A DNA stretch of 64,000 nucleotides from Bactrocera neohumeralis (lineage: Eukaryota; Arthropoda; Insecta; Diptera; Tephritidae). The stretch lies in NCBI RefSeq assembly GCF_024586455.1, contig NC_065919.1, positions 14,610,368-14,674,367 of the forward strand, written 5' to 3'. The translations under genes and the position numbers were made by a program. Under the pieces are notes generated by a model. That model was given only the letters and a program-made list of their open reading frames with translations. It was not told where the DNA came from and made no database searches. Below, piece by piece: positions 12,701 through 21,976 of this stretch (position 1 is its first letter; each line of letters begins with the position of its first letter).

Positions 12701-15700
12701 GCCACACAGCATGTGCTACAATCGAATTATTGCGAGAAAAATTTGGAGGTTCGATTATTTCAAGAAACTGTAACATTGAATGGCCTCCAAGAAGTTGTGA
12801 TTTAACTCGATTAGACCACTTCGTGTGGGGTTATTTGAAGTTATTGGTCTTTAGCAATAAACCAGACTCTCTTCTATCTTTAGAAGCCTTAACAAGAAAT
12901 CATTTGCAATAAACCAGACTCTCTTCAAGCTTTAGAAGTCAATATAGAGCGTGATATCCATGAATACGACTTAATTTAGTGGAAAAGTACTTGAAAATTG
13001 GTTTCATGGAATTCGTTCCTGCAAAAGAAGTCATGAAGGCCACTAAATATAAAAACATTGGAATTTTTTTTACAGTTAGTCGGTTTTTTAATTTTTTTTT
13101 TTAAGAAATCATATCACTTTTCTTGGAAACCCCTGTATTTGCTAGTGGCATGTGTGCCAAAATTTCACTTTAATCTGGGATGTGTGTGCGGCTTTTTTAT
13201 TTTATTTTTTAATCAAAGTTAAAATGTAAAAAAAAAAAAACAAATAAAAGAATTAAAATTAAAAGGAAAGAAATTTAACTCGCTCGTATTTTTATACGAT
13301 CGTTTTTGCAGTGTTTCTAAATTTTAAAATTTTAAACTGCCTTACAGTTGTTCTTATGTTTAAAATAACTTAAATAAACTTAAGCTACACACATACATAC
13401 ATATGTATAACATAAATTTTCTAAATTTTTTTAGAACATCTGCGGTTAATCATTTTTTAGTAGAAACGTCAATCAAAAATCGATTCAAATCAATTTATAA
13501 TTCAATGCATTTTTTTTATTTCATTATATTTCTTCTGCAAACTCAATTGCGATAGTTTTATCGCATGCTATTTTATTAAACAGTTCACTGCTGCTCTCTC
13601 ATGCTCAAATTGAACAAACTGTCAGTTGGAGCAAATAATCAAAAAATGCAATTTTAATTGATGAATTGATTTGTCCAAAGGAAAAATCAACCAGAAAAAA
13701 TTCTAAAAGGCCAATGCTGCTAAATTAAAAGCGTACTGAAAGCGTACAAGAAATATGCAAATTTATTTTTGGCTAATTGAGTTGAAAATGACAGGAGAAG
13801 GAGGCAATGTCTGAAAAAAATGTAGGTTGAGACTTTTTCTTTATCATTTTTCGCAACTAATTAATGTATTTGTATTTGAATTAAGATTGAAAGCATTGCC
13901 AAAAAAACAAATATATACACATACATACATATGTATATGCATAAGTATAGCATCAAATTTCGTTTACTGATTTACAAGTTCATCTATTATATGTATTATA
14001 TATATATACATATGTATATATGTATGTATGTCGCACCTACCTTAATATTCTAATTTATTTTATTCAGTCACGCAGCAGTGACAGAAAAATTATTGATGCA
14101 TATACAGACGGTACGTGCAATTACCACATCAGATCTAAATGGATAGTTAATTGAAATAATTTTGACTGCTTTGCCAAATATATTTTCGTTCTACGTTTTC
14201 TTTATAAGCCAATGCCATATAAATAGGCGTGTTTTAGAATTATCCCAAAACTCTTACCATAGACAACACTATCTGTGGCGCACTGTGCGCTCCTCGCAGT
14301 TTTATTTACAGTTATATCTAATTTAGAATTTTGACTATCTCTTATATGCATGTGTATGTATTTGAGTACGTTTGCACATACCTTCGTCTGGTTTTTGTTT
14401 GAGAGGGGTGGCGCTCTTCTGGCTTTCGTTGCTTTGGTCAATACATTGTTTGATTGCCAAAATAAATTTTGCAAAACTATTTGCCTAATTTATTTGGCGA
14501 TAACCAGAAAACCGCATGGCGTGCTTACACAGCGAAAATAATTAAAGTGCAAATTTAATTAAAATTTAAACAGTGTTTGCTTAAAATCGCCGAATGGCCA
14601 TAATGCGGGTGTCTGGCATATTTGCATGTACATATGTATGTATGTATGTATATATGTATGTGTTCGGTTTGTAAGTGTGTACATTTAGAAAAACATGCGT
14701 AAAATGCATTCGGTTTAATGTAAATTGACGCAGATGAATGGTGTTTATTGCTTGATAATGCGGAAATAATGTTTTCAAGTCAACAAATTATGATTTGGAT
14801 TTTTCGATATAAAAAAATAATTTTGAGGGTTTTTTATGTTGCTTATTACTTTTTATATTTTCATATTTTTTTTTATTTTATTGAAATTTCGATTTTTCAA
14901 AATAAAAAAATTAGTTTTGAAATTTTTTAATGTTTTATTTTATATATTTTATTTTTTTTATTTTTATATTTTTTTTATTGTTTTTATATTTTATTGAAAA
15001 AATTATAAATAATGTGAAGCGTAATTAAAGCTTTCAGCATATGTAGAGGCTGGGTTGAGTTTTATTCTAAATTGTGTTGTGTGTGTTTTACGAACGTTAG
15101 CTTTTAGGACAGCTTTTGAAAATTGCACTTGTTGTTGGTTCCACATGTCTACATTGACGCCCGCAACTAAATAAATTTTTTTCTTACAATTTTAGATCTT
15201 TCGCAATCTAGTCTATGCCAGCCATGTACTTAATTAATAAAGTCGCCAACGCCGTTGGCAAATCGGTTTGCATTGCAGTTGACGAGGCATGTAATTAGAA
15301 TCTTACAAAATTGTAATAAATTCGCAGACTTAATTTAAATATTCATAGGATTCTACATGATCTTGAAATTGGATAGTATTATTCGAAAAAATTAATAAAA
15401 AATATAATAATAAAAAAAAAAAGAAATTAACAAAAATTACTTTAATAAATAAAAAGATCACAAATGTAAGCAATTTACGATTATTACTTTCGTTGTGTTA
15501 AGCCTTTACGCCAAACTTTAGATAGTGACGAATCGAACAAACAACTGACATAAATCACATAGAGCAGCAGTAAAATTAGCAAACATAATCTGGTGGGCAG
15601 AATTAATCGGGCTAACGGGCATGTTGAAAAACGAAGCGACTATAAAAAAAACATACACACATATGCCATATGTATAACATACAACATACATATGTATATA

Positions 15701-18700
15701 GAGATATAGTCTCGGTAATCTGAGTTCCGGCATTATCGAATCTCTTATTTATTATTTTTTCAATAAATTTTCAAAATCTCCCACTATTTCAAGCATTGTT
15801 TGCTTTTTATCTAACTTTTTCTGTATTTCGCCGCCCATTGCATTAGCCAGCTGCTGCTTGTTCAGCGCTGTTTGTTGTTGTGTGCAATTACATATTGTGT
15901 TGATCCCTAGCGTGTGCCGTACAAAGCTTGGTTGCGCTCATTTTCATTTTGTCAAGGTGCATATTGTTAAAATAAATTGCAAAATTGTACTTCATTTTCA
16001 TCGGACTTCGCACAATGCAACGACAGCGAATAGAAAACGACAAAAAATATATGTATGCAGAACAATAAAAAAAAATAATAATAGTATGTCCACATGTTGT
16101 TGCATATTTACATATATGTATGTATGTATTGTGGCATGTTTGTAATGTACTTATGTACACATGTTTGTATGTATGTATTGTATGTACTTATGTACATATG
16201 TACAACTGCTGCAACCTAGTGCTGAATTGTTTATTGTTGGTTTTGACAAATGCTTTTCGGTTGCTGTCAGACCTCAAGTCCGAGCGTAATAATGATAATT
16301 GAAAAAAAATTTAAATAAATTGCATTTTGTTTATAGGGTCGGTAATTATAATGTGTTAATGCCACACACAATTTTCATGGCAAATAGAGCGCAAGACAGG
16401 TTTATTTATATTTTTTTTATTTTTAAATTTTTGACTGCGGTATTTTGTGGCGTGTAGATTAGCAAAAACAATTCCTTAATCATTTAAATTTTTGTTTTAT
16501 TTTATATTTATTTCATTTATTTTTTTTAGACTTAATTAAATATTTAAAGTTTTGTTTAGCTTTTTGTTTTATTTCAATTTATTTTTATTTATTTTTTTTT
16601 GTGTGAAACATTCTTATTTCTGTTAATAACAGCAATACCAGCTATTTTATTTATTTTAATTTTTTGTTTGTTTTGTTTTATTTTTCTCTATGACTAAATT
16701 GAAAGTTTTATGCCCGCTATCAATAGCGCACACTCAATAAAAGCGCAAATATGTCAGTATGTAAATAAAATAATTTAAAAAAGGCTGCTATGAAATTTAT
16801 GCCTAGAGCCAAGAAGCTGAAGCGCTGCTATATCAATTTTCATTTTAATTAAAGCGCAAATACAACAACAATATAAACGTTTAATAATAAACAAAATTGT
16901 ATGAAATATACAACCCTACATACATACATATGTATAAGAACAGAAAAAACTTCGGATAATTGCAGTGAATTGTGTTTAGTGCCATAAAAGTGCTGTAAGT
17001 GAGCGGTGTTTTTAATACAAAAACCATGCAACATTAAATTAAAATCCAGAAATTACAACAAAATTAATTTATTAAAAAAAAAATAATAATTAAAGATAGT
17101 TACAAAATTTTTACCATAAAAAATACATTGGAATTTCATCAAATCAAATCAGCGGTAATGCGCCAGCTAAAACAAAATAATTTTTCTCCACAAAAACATC
17201 AACAACGAAAAGTAAACTCATTAAACGCCGCAACAAACACACTCGCGCAACACGCTGGCAACATTGTTGCGCTTTTAACGCGCAACATTCCGACATTTTA
17301 CACTGGCCAAAAGCGAAACTACACACGCAGCAGCTGTCAGAACGCAGTTCTGCTGATATTTAATCAACCGTTAGGTATATAATCCTCGCCCGCATGTTAC
17401 AATTTCATTTCTATTCCAATCATGCTGGTCGTCTGGAAGTCGGTGGTGGCTCAAAGTCCACGGATCTTTGGTGGGCGCAGCAATACTATCCGTTAGAGAG
17501 TATAAAGGAATTTGAAACGGTATCGGAGAGATGGAAGAAATGTTTGGGACAATTACTCAAAACAGGTGGGAGAGCGCGTGAAACCAATGGAAATGTTTTT
17601 GGAAAGAAAAATTTATTGAGTGATTGTAAAGTTTTATAGCAATAAGTTAAAAAGAAATTAAAGTATTAAAAAATAAAACGAGAAAAAAATAAAAAAAATA
17701 GAAAAAATATAAAAAATATAAAAAAATAAAAAATTAAAAATAATTAAAATAAAAATAATAAAAAAAACGAAATAAAAAATTAAAAATAAATAACAAAATT
17801 TTTCTAATAAATTGATAATATAAATGTGTAAAAAATAAAAAGTTTTAAAAATAATTAAGTAAAGTTATGAAAAATGAAGAAAAATAATTAAATATTTTTT
17901 TGTTTCACAATAACGAATTACAATAATTTGTTTTTGAAAAGTTTAAATGCTGTATATGTTTCAGATATATTTATAATATTTAAAAATTTGCAAAAGATTA
18001 AAATTCATAAAAATTAATAAATTACAGAAATAAAAATTAAGTAAAATTCTAGAATATTTTAATTATTTTCATATTCAAAATTTTTATTAATTTTGTGTTA
18101 AAAAATAATTACAACACACAAAAAAAATAAAAATTAATAAAAAATTAATAACAAAATATAAAAAATAATAATAAACAATAAATGTAAAAAAAAATTAATA
18201 AATAAATGAAAAAAATGATTGTTTGGTAAATTATGAATGATAAAAAAATGCGCAAAAAATCAAAAATTATAAAAATAAAAAAATTAAAATGAAGAAAAAC
18301 TTTAAAATATTTTTTTCCCACATTAAAAAATTTTAAAAATTAGTTTTTGAAAAATTTAAAAGATGTCTGTATGTATTCCTGATACAATTACAATATTTAA
18401 AAATTTTAAAAATATTAAAATTCATAAAAATTAATAACTTAAAGAAATGAAAAATTCTGTAAAATTTTAGAATATTTAAATTTTTTAACTACTTTTTTTG
18501 AGAATAACTAAAATATTAAAACATAAAAAAATTGTAAACGATTAAAAAAATTAATAAATAAATGAAAACAATTTTTTTCTGGTAAATTGAGAATAAAAAA
18601 AAATGTGCAAAAAATTAAAAGTTATAAGAATAATAAATTAAAGTAATTGATGATATGAAAAATGAAGTTAAATTTTAGAATATTTTAATTTTTTTTCAAA

Positions 18701-21700
18701 TTAGCAATTTTTATTAATTTTGTGTTTGGAAAAGCTCTAAATTTAGCATAAAACACTCAAGAAATAGAAAATTTCAAATTATTTTGCACATTTTTAATTA
18801 AAAAGTGTTTTTGGTATACCTTCGAAATGACTATAAAAATTAACCACATATAAAAATTTTAATTTCACTCCATATTCAATTTTAATTTTTTCTTTCGTCA
18901 AAGTAACCGGAACGAACCCGGATATTTATGCGGCCAAATTCCTTGAAATTATTTCGGTAATGTCTTATGAAATTATTTCGGTAATGTCTTCTGCCGCTAC
19001 AAGAACAATAATAAATTTAAACTAATAGATATCAATTTTATATTTATTGTTGCTGTTGTTGTAGCATAAGACGTTTACAAAATGGTTATTAGAAAGGCTA
19101 CCGGGGTGGTGCTCCAAAATCGGACTTTAATTCGAACCCATACCGATTTTTTGATTTTGGCTGGTCGTTTCTCTGTATGTTAAACATAAATATTGTGCAA
19201 TACACACATACATACATACATATGTCTATGTATATTGTGCAAAACTTGTAATCATTATTATTTACACCACAAAACCAGTTTATGCATTGATAATAATTAA
19301 ATATAAGCTATTTCAGCACTTTATTTACACATGTTTAATCTAATGAAATTTTTTTCTCTTACAGAAGAAGACGACTCACAAATTTTCGTGAAATTCTTCC
19401 GGTTCCATAAGTGCTATGATCTAATACCAACCTCAGCTAAATTGGTTGTATTCGATACACAATTGCTGGTGAAGAAAGCTTTCTATGCACTCGTCTATAA
19501 TGGTGTACGTGCAGCACCGCTCTGGGATTCACAAAAACAACAATTCGTTGGCATGTTAACCATAACCGATTTTATAAAGATTCTACAAATGTATTATAAG
19601 TCACCAAATGCATCAATGGAACAATTGGAGGAGCACAAATTGGACACATGGCGAAGTAAGTGTCGACAATATTTGCAACTTTCTACATGTAACTAATTAA
19701 TTTTATTAATTATTTGTACTTTATAGATGTGCTGCACAATCAGGTTATGCCATTGGTTAGCATCAGTCCGGATGCTTCACTCTACGATGCCATTAAAATT
19801 CTCATACACAATCGTATCCATCGATTACCAGTCATTGATCCAGCGACGGGCAATGTTTTGTATATATTAACACATAAACGCATACTGAGGTTCCTCTTCT
19901 TATATGTAAGTATACTTGTACTATGGCAATGTTAGTTGATGTTTTGGAGATGAATAGTAGAAAGTACTAAAAAAATTGAGGTTATGCGGGAATATTATAT
20001 ACCAGTTTGTCGACACTGTTAAATTGGATTTTAACTTGAAATTGTTTTTGTTGTTGTAACAACCTAAAATGTTACCCAAACAGTTTTTGGTATAAAAACC
20101 AAACTCATTTACAGTTAGATATTGCTACATGGGTTTCCTCGGCTAAAAAACAGCCTTTTTTCAACAATTTTTTTTTTCTCATATAAAAAATGAAATATTT
20201 TATTAGAATTTTTTATTGTTAAAAACATACAGTTTTAGCAAAGAAAAAATATTTTAAACTCGGCCATTGCGACACCATCTCGGGTGACCCCTCGATAACT
20301 CCTTACATGACCATCTTAAGTGAAAAATACATGTTTTAGCTAAAACCTTAATTTAGAACTTCGACGAAGGAAAAAAACTTAAAATTTAATTTTTGGCAGA
20401 CATTTTAACAAAAAAATTTAAATTTCGGGACAATTTTTTTTAAATAATCCTTTGTCGAAGTCCTTAAGAATTGTATCATAAGACGTTTACAAAACGTATC
20501 TCAAAGACCTGTGTAAAATTTCATAAAGATCGGTTGAGTAGTCCTCGAGAAATCTTACCAGCCGACTTCAAAAAAACAGTTTCGAGAAAAACGCGTTTAA
20601 AGACGACGCACTTAGCCTAGCTAGCCACGAGTGACCAAGTTCTCAAAGCTGTTTCTCGGAAACTATTACTCTAATTAATTTGAAAATTTAGGACAATGTT
20701 CTAGGGGTGTAGAGGTAGAATTTAATAAGACAATAAAAAAATACGATTTTTTGAAACCCATGTAACCCATGCAGTATTCAACTCCAAATTCACTGTTATT
20801 TTATTTTGTTGTTTATTTTCAAACTAAAACTGAATTGTTTTTTGGTTGCAGATTAACGAATTACCAAAGCCCTCGTATATGCAAAAGACCTTGCGTGATT
20901 TAAGGATCGGCACATACGACAACATTGAGACTGCGGACGAGAACACAAGCATTATAATGGCGTTGAAGAAATTTGTGGAGCGACGAGTATCGGCTTTGCC
21001 GTTAGTGGACTCCGAAGGGCGGCTTGTTGATATTTACGCGAAATTCGACGTAATTGTAAGTATTTAGATCTCATTAGGTTCTTATCTCGCAATAAAGTCA
21101 TAAAACAGGGGTGGAGAGAGTTTCCTTACCAAAAGAAAGAGAATTGTTAAGTTATCAGTAAACCCGATTTACATATATGTATATAGACTGTTTACACTAG
21201 CTTTACACTGTATTCAACCTCCTTTTTTTTTGCAGAACTTGGCCGCCGAGAAGACCTACAACGATTTAGATGTCTCGCTGCGCAAAGCAAATGAACACCG
21301 CAACGAATGGTTCGAAGGTGTGCACAATTGTCGCTTAGATGAGACACTCTACACAATTATGGAGCGTATTGTGCGCGCCGAAGTGCATCGTCTCGTTGTC
21401 GTTGATGAGAATCAGAAAGTGATTGGTATTATTTCACTATCCGATATACTGTTGTACCTGGTTTTACGTCCAAGTGGCGAAGGTTTAGGCAACTCTGAAA
21501 ATTCATTACGCGCCTCTGATCCCATTTTGCGACGCAAATCGTCCGATGACGAAGATGCCGATACAAAATCATCGGGCAGTCGTAGTATTATTGATGATAT
21601 ACCCGAGGAGGAGCCAGCATTGGTGACAACAACAACAACAGCGCCCACATCGGCGCCACCAACGAACGGTGACGAAATTAAAAGCGAGTCGAATGAGGAG

Positions 21701-21976
21701 CTTGATGCCTCAACACAACAAAAGCAAAATGGTGATAGTAGTAATACCGCTGAAGTGTCCTTTGCCGCCGAGGCGGAAGAAGATCCCGTGGACGATGCCG
21801 ATCAGTTAAGTGATAATGATGATGATGTCGTGACTGGGCAATTTGTGGATCTGAAGAAATCGCTCGACGCGTCAGCGGATGATGACAGAGAATTGGAAAC
21901 GGCCGCGTCGGCAGCCTCAGCGCTGGGTGGCATGCCAACAACGACGGCACGCGAGATGGCGCTTGTTAGTGAATAA
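793..21976 (+). CDS. SNF4Agamma: AMP-activated protein kinase gamma subunit, long isoform (6 coding exons)
   Basis: Regulatory subunit of AMPK; its CBS repeats bind AMP/ADP/ATP and control the catalytic alpha subunit. Coding exons: 793-1623, 4222-4270, 19365-19655, 19727-19905, 20852-21055, 21236-21976. All junctions are GT-AG, phases match, and the total is 764 aa. Residues 1-277 are a basic, Gln/Ser-rich, probably disordered extension. Residues about 294-600 hold four CBS repeats. The Asp of the nucleotide sites is visible in CBS1 (TITDF), CBS3 (YAKFDVI) and CBS4 (LSDIL). CBS2 has LTHKRIL instead, as is usual in the family, plus the conserved NRIHRLPV. Residues about 604-764 are an acidic Ser/Thr-rich tail. 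Introns of 2.6 kb and 15.1 kb flank the mini-exon. The CBS core is certain; joining of the 793-1623 exon rests on phase and on known long fly isoforms, and further unseen exons are possible. Confidence 0.9.
1664..2245. mobile_element. Non-autonomous hAT-like element (MITE) in intron 1
   Basis: The element starts CAGTGGCGTAGCTA and ends TAGCTACGCCACAG. Terminal inverted repeats continue imperfectly through a GCCCGGGGC block at each end. It is flanked by an exact 8-bp direct repeat GTTGCACG at 1656-1663 and 2246-2253. An 8-bp target duplication plus CAGTGG-type termini is the hAT signature. No transposase frame lies in its 582 bp. It sits 40 bp downstream of the splice donor of SNF4Agamma exon 1. 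Confidence 0.85.
2254..4221. other. Intron 1 of SNF4Agamma, remainder
   Basis: Open frames at 2319-2609 and 2678-3049 show no recognisable protein and no good splice context. A copy of the AAGTGGTTA repeat family begins near 3126. The acceptor TTTTTCAG at 4221 precedes the mini-exon 4222-4270. Otherwise AT-rich, nothing recognised. Confidence 0.5.
3126..3385 (+). repeat. Partial copy of the 46.5-47.5 kb TTAA-type element
   Basis: This stretch matches the reverse complement of roughly 46,940-47,462 in order. It starts TTAAGTGGTTA, then 'gaaggccaaaaaaag', 'tccaaaaatttgtacaca', 'aagacttagtattagtaa', 'ggaactacagctgat' and 'aaaaagacgtttgcggtgacca'. Only one terminal repeat is recognised here, so the copy looks truncated on its right side. 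It provides an internal check that the 47-kb element is a repeat family. Confidence 0.7.
4607..5023. repeat. Local duplication of about 130 bp, spacing about 281 bp
   Basis: Two similar blocks at about 4607-4735 and 4888-5023 share 'ttgctaattcgttttaaa', 'cagaaaaacaacca' and 'acattagggt(g/t)ggtacaaaa'. The spacer is an (A/T)-only ladder of AAATAAAAATAT runs. The right copy runs into a complete TIR element at 4982; the left copy carries only its left end. Confidence 0.65.
4982..5267. mobile_element. Short TIR element with CATTAGGGTGGGTACAAAA ends
   Basis: The left end reads CATTAGGGTTGGTACAAAA and the right end is its near-perfect inverse, TTTTGTACCCACCCTAATG. TA flanks both sides (4980-4981 and 5268-5269). 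At 286 bp and with no coding capacity it is a MITE, most simply of Tc1/mariner type given the TA target. Isolated ends of the same family occur near 4695 and at 8262-8274. Confidence 0.7.
5268..6972. other. Intron 2 of SNF4Agamma, AT-rich segment
   Basis: No convincing exon was found. The segment contains a T-rich low-complexity run at 6290-6420 made of TTTTTATTTATTT units and short (TA)n/CATA microsatellites near 6650-6680. Open frames at 5751-6011 and 6127-6375 lack coding character. Confidence 0.5.
6973..7592 (-). mobile_element. Decayed, internally deleted mariner-type element
   Basis: The ends form an imperfect inverted repeat: left TGTTGGCTCAAAAAGTAT, right (inverted) GGTTTGTACAAAAAGTAT, then similar ATTTTG blocks. 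TA follows the right end. On the minus strand around 7411-7250 a fragment resembles the N-terminal helix-turn-helix of mariner transposases (MVLTNSQITLREIAEKLN). The catalytic region is absent, so this is a 620-bp non-autonomous remnant. Confidence 0.65.
7648..8066. mobile_element. TTAA-flanked TIR element, family 1 copy 1
   Basis: The ends are AAGGGGTTAC...GTAACCCCTT, both embedded in TTAA. The interior matches the elements at 20,124-20,770 and 47,600-48,301: 'aacagcctttt', 'tctcatataaaaaat', 'gatcggttgagtagt' and 'aagttctcaaggctatatctc'. There is no transposase. TTAA targets are typical of the piggyBac superfamily, but the family assignment is inference. Confidence 0.75.
8080..8277. repeat. 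Dispersed tephritid repeat fragment plus an isolated TIR end
   Basis: The text 'gatcggccagtttgtatggcagctata' followed by 'gatcgtcatgctgatcat' is a phrase I recognise as widely repeated in tephritid introns (memory-based). At 8262-8274 it runs into CACCCTAATG, the terminal sequence of the element at 4982-5267, so two repeat types abut here. Confidence 0.55.
8278..9970. other. Intron 2 of SNF4Agamma, possible untranslated exon region
   Basis: Both strands carry short open frames around 9030-9430 (for example 9140-9379 on + and 9030-9308 on -). Base composition there is less AT-rich than its surroundings and could reflect an alternative 5' UTR exon. I could not assign splice sites or a product, so no gene is called. 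Confidence 0.3.
9971..10970. repeat. AT-rich tandem array, about four units of 260-330 bp
   Basis: The phrase TAATGAAATTCAAAAACAAA, followed by an AAT(A)AAA run, ACGCTTTTGAA and a T-run, recurs at 9975, 10,261, 10,591 and 10,852 (spacings 286, 330, 261). Between these anchors lie A/T-only ladders with TTAATTAA and AATATATAAACAATTAT steps. Units have diverged by indels. This is a degenerate minisatellite inside the largest intron. Confidence 0.7.
10971..12209. other. Intron 2 of SNF4Agamma, no exon seen
   Basis: AT-rich DNA with T-runs (11,590-11,640) and CATA/TATG microsatellites (11,870-11,910). The frame at 11,608-11,952 is composed of hydrophobic residues generated by T-runs and is not considered a gene. 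Confidence 0.45.
12210..13135 (+). mobile_element. Tc1/mariner-superfamily element with a broken transposase
   Basis: Inverted ends CCGGGGTTTCCAA and TTGGAAACCCCTG are each bordered by TA (12,208-12,209 and 13,136-13,137). Inside, on +, are transposase pieces in three frames: QFGVVFGLVESS-like, then a piece with N-x-E-RF-x-SMI, then IEWPPRSCDLTRLDHFVWGY at about 12,775-12,835. Stops and frameshifts interrupt it, and the N-terminal DNA-binding part is not recognisable. The WPPRSCDLTPLD-type motif marks the same transposase type as the minus-strand elements at 54.6 and 60.1 kb. Confidence 0.8.
13136..17393. other. Intron 2 of SNF4Agamma, 3' part
   Basis: Mostly AT-rich. Microsatellites of CATA/TATG occur at 13,915-14,035, 14,625-14,665, 15,650-15,705 and 16,095-16,205. 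The segment 17,110-17,393 is less AT-rich, carries a 75-codon upstream frame from the ATG at 17,158, and probably forms 5' UTR of the alternative first exon. A TATATAA string lies at 17,376-17,382, too close to the ATG at 17,394 to serve a transcript that includes that ATG. Confidence 0.45.
17394..17565 (+). CDS. SNF4Agamma: Probable alternative first coding exon of SNF4Agamma
   Basis: An ATG opens a 57-codon frame with balanced amino-acid use (it starts MLQFHFYSNHAGRLEVGGG and includes DLWWAQQYYPLESIKEFE). It ends in a usable donor GTGGGA at 17,566. Its exit phase (1) fits the entry phase of the CBS exon at 19,365, giving LLKT|EEDDSQIF and a 528-aa isoform without the Gln-rich N-terminus. 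The next 1.8 kb is AT-rich intron. Drosophila SNF4Agamma is known to have several N-terminal isoforms; whether this peptide matches one I cannot verify. It would be a shorter AMPK gamma isoform driven by an internal promoter. Confidence 0.65.
17650..18740. repeat. AT-rich tandem repeat, about 2.5 units of 370-415 bp
   Basis: Blocks beginning 'aaaatgaagaaaaa' at about 17,871 and 18,286 are followed in the same order by 'atatttttttg/cccaca', 'tttttgaaaa(g/a)tttaaa', 'ttcataaaaattaataa' and 'gtaaaattctagaatat'. A third partial block begins near 18,655 and ends 'tttttattaattttgtgttt'. This resembles the array at 9971-10,970 in style but has different anchor words. Confidence 0.6.
20124..20770. 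mobile_element. TTAA-type TIR element, family 1 copy 2
   Basis: Left end GCTACATGGGTTTCCTCGG and right end GAAACCCATGTAACCC are inverse to each other. The interior follows the 7.65-kb copy ('aaaaaacagcctttt', 'tctcatataaaaaatgaaat', 'aaagatcggttgagtagt', 'ttctcaaagctgtttctcg'). It occupies most of the SNF4Agamma intron between the exons ending at 19,905 and starting at 20,852. The terminal TTAA has decayed on the left. Confidence 0.75.

Noticed and set aside
15215..15290. A short frame (MPAMYLINKVANAVGKSVC...) between an acceptor-like TTTTAG and a GTAATT donor in the large SNF4Agamma intron
   Set aside because: Splicing from this donor to the CBS exon at 19,365 would create a stop codon (T|AA) immediately, and the donor is weak.
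19030..19160. 'gttgctgttgttgtagcataa' text resembling a tRNA-derived SINE
   Set aside because: No box A/box B pair or terminal tail could be made out, so it was not called.
19331..19364. In-frame ATG extending the CBS exon leftward
   Set aside because: It is the intron sequence up to the TTTCTCTTACAG acceptor; the join to the mini-exon or the 17.4-kb exon fits much better.
21412..21950. Minus-strand open frames antisense to the last SNF4Agamma exon
   Set aside because: Shadow frames of the repetitive acidic/Thr-rich coding sequence.
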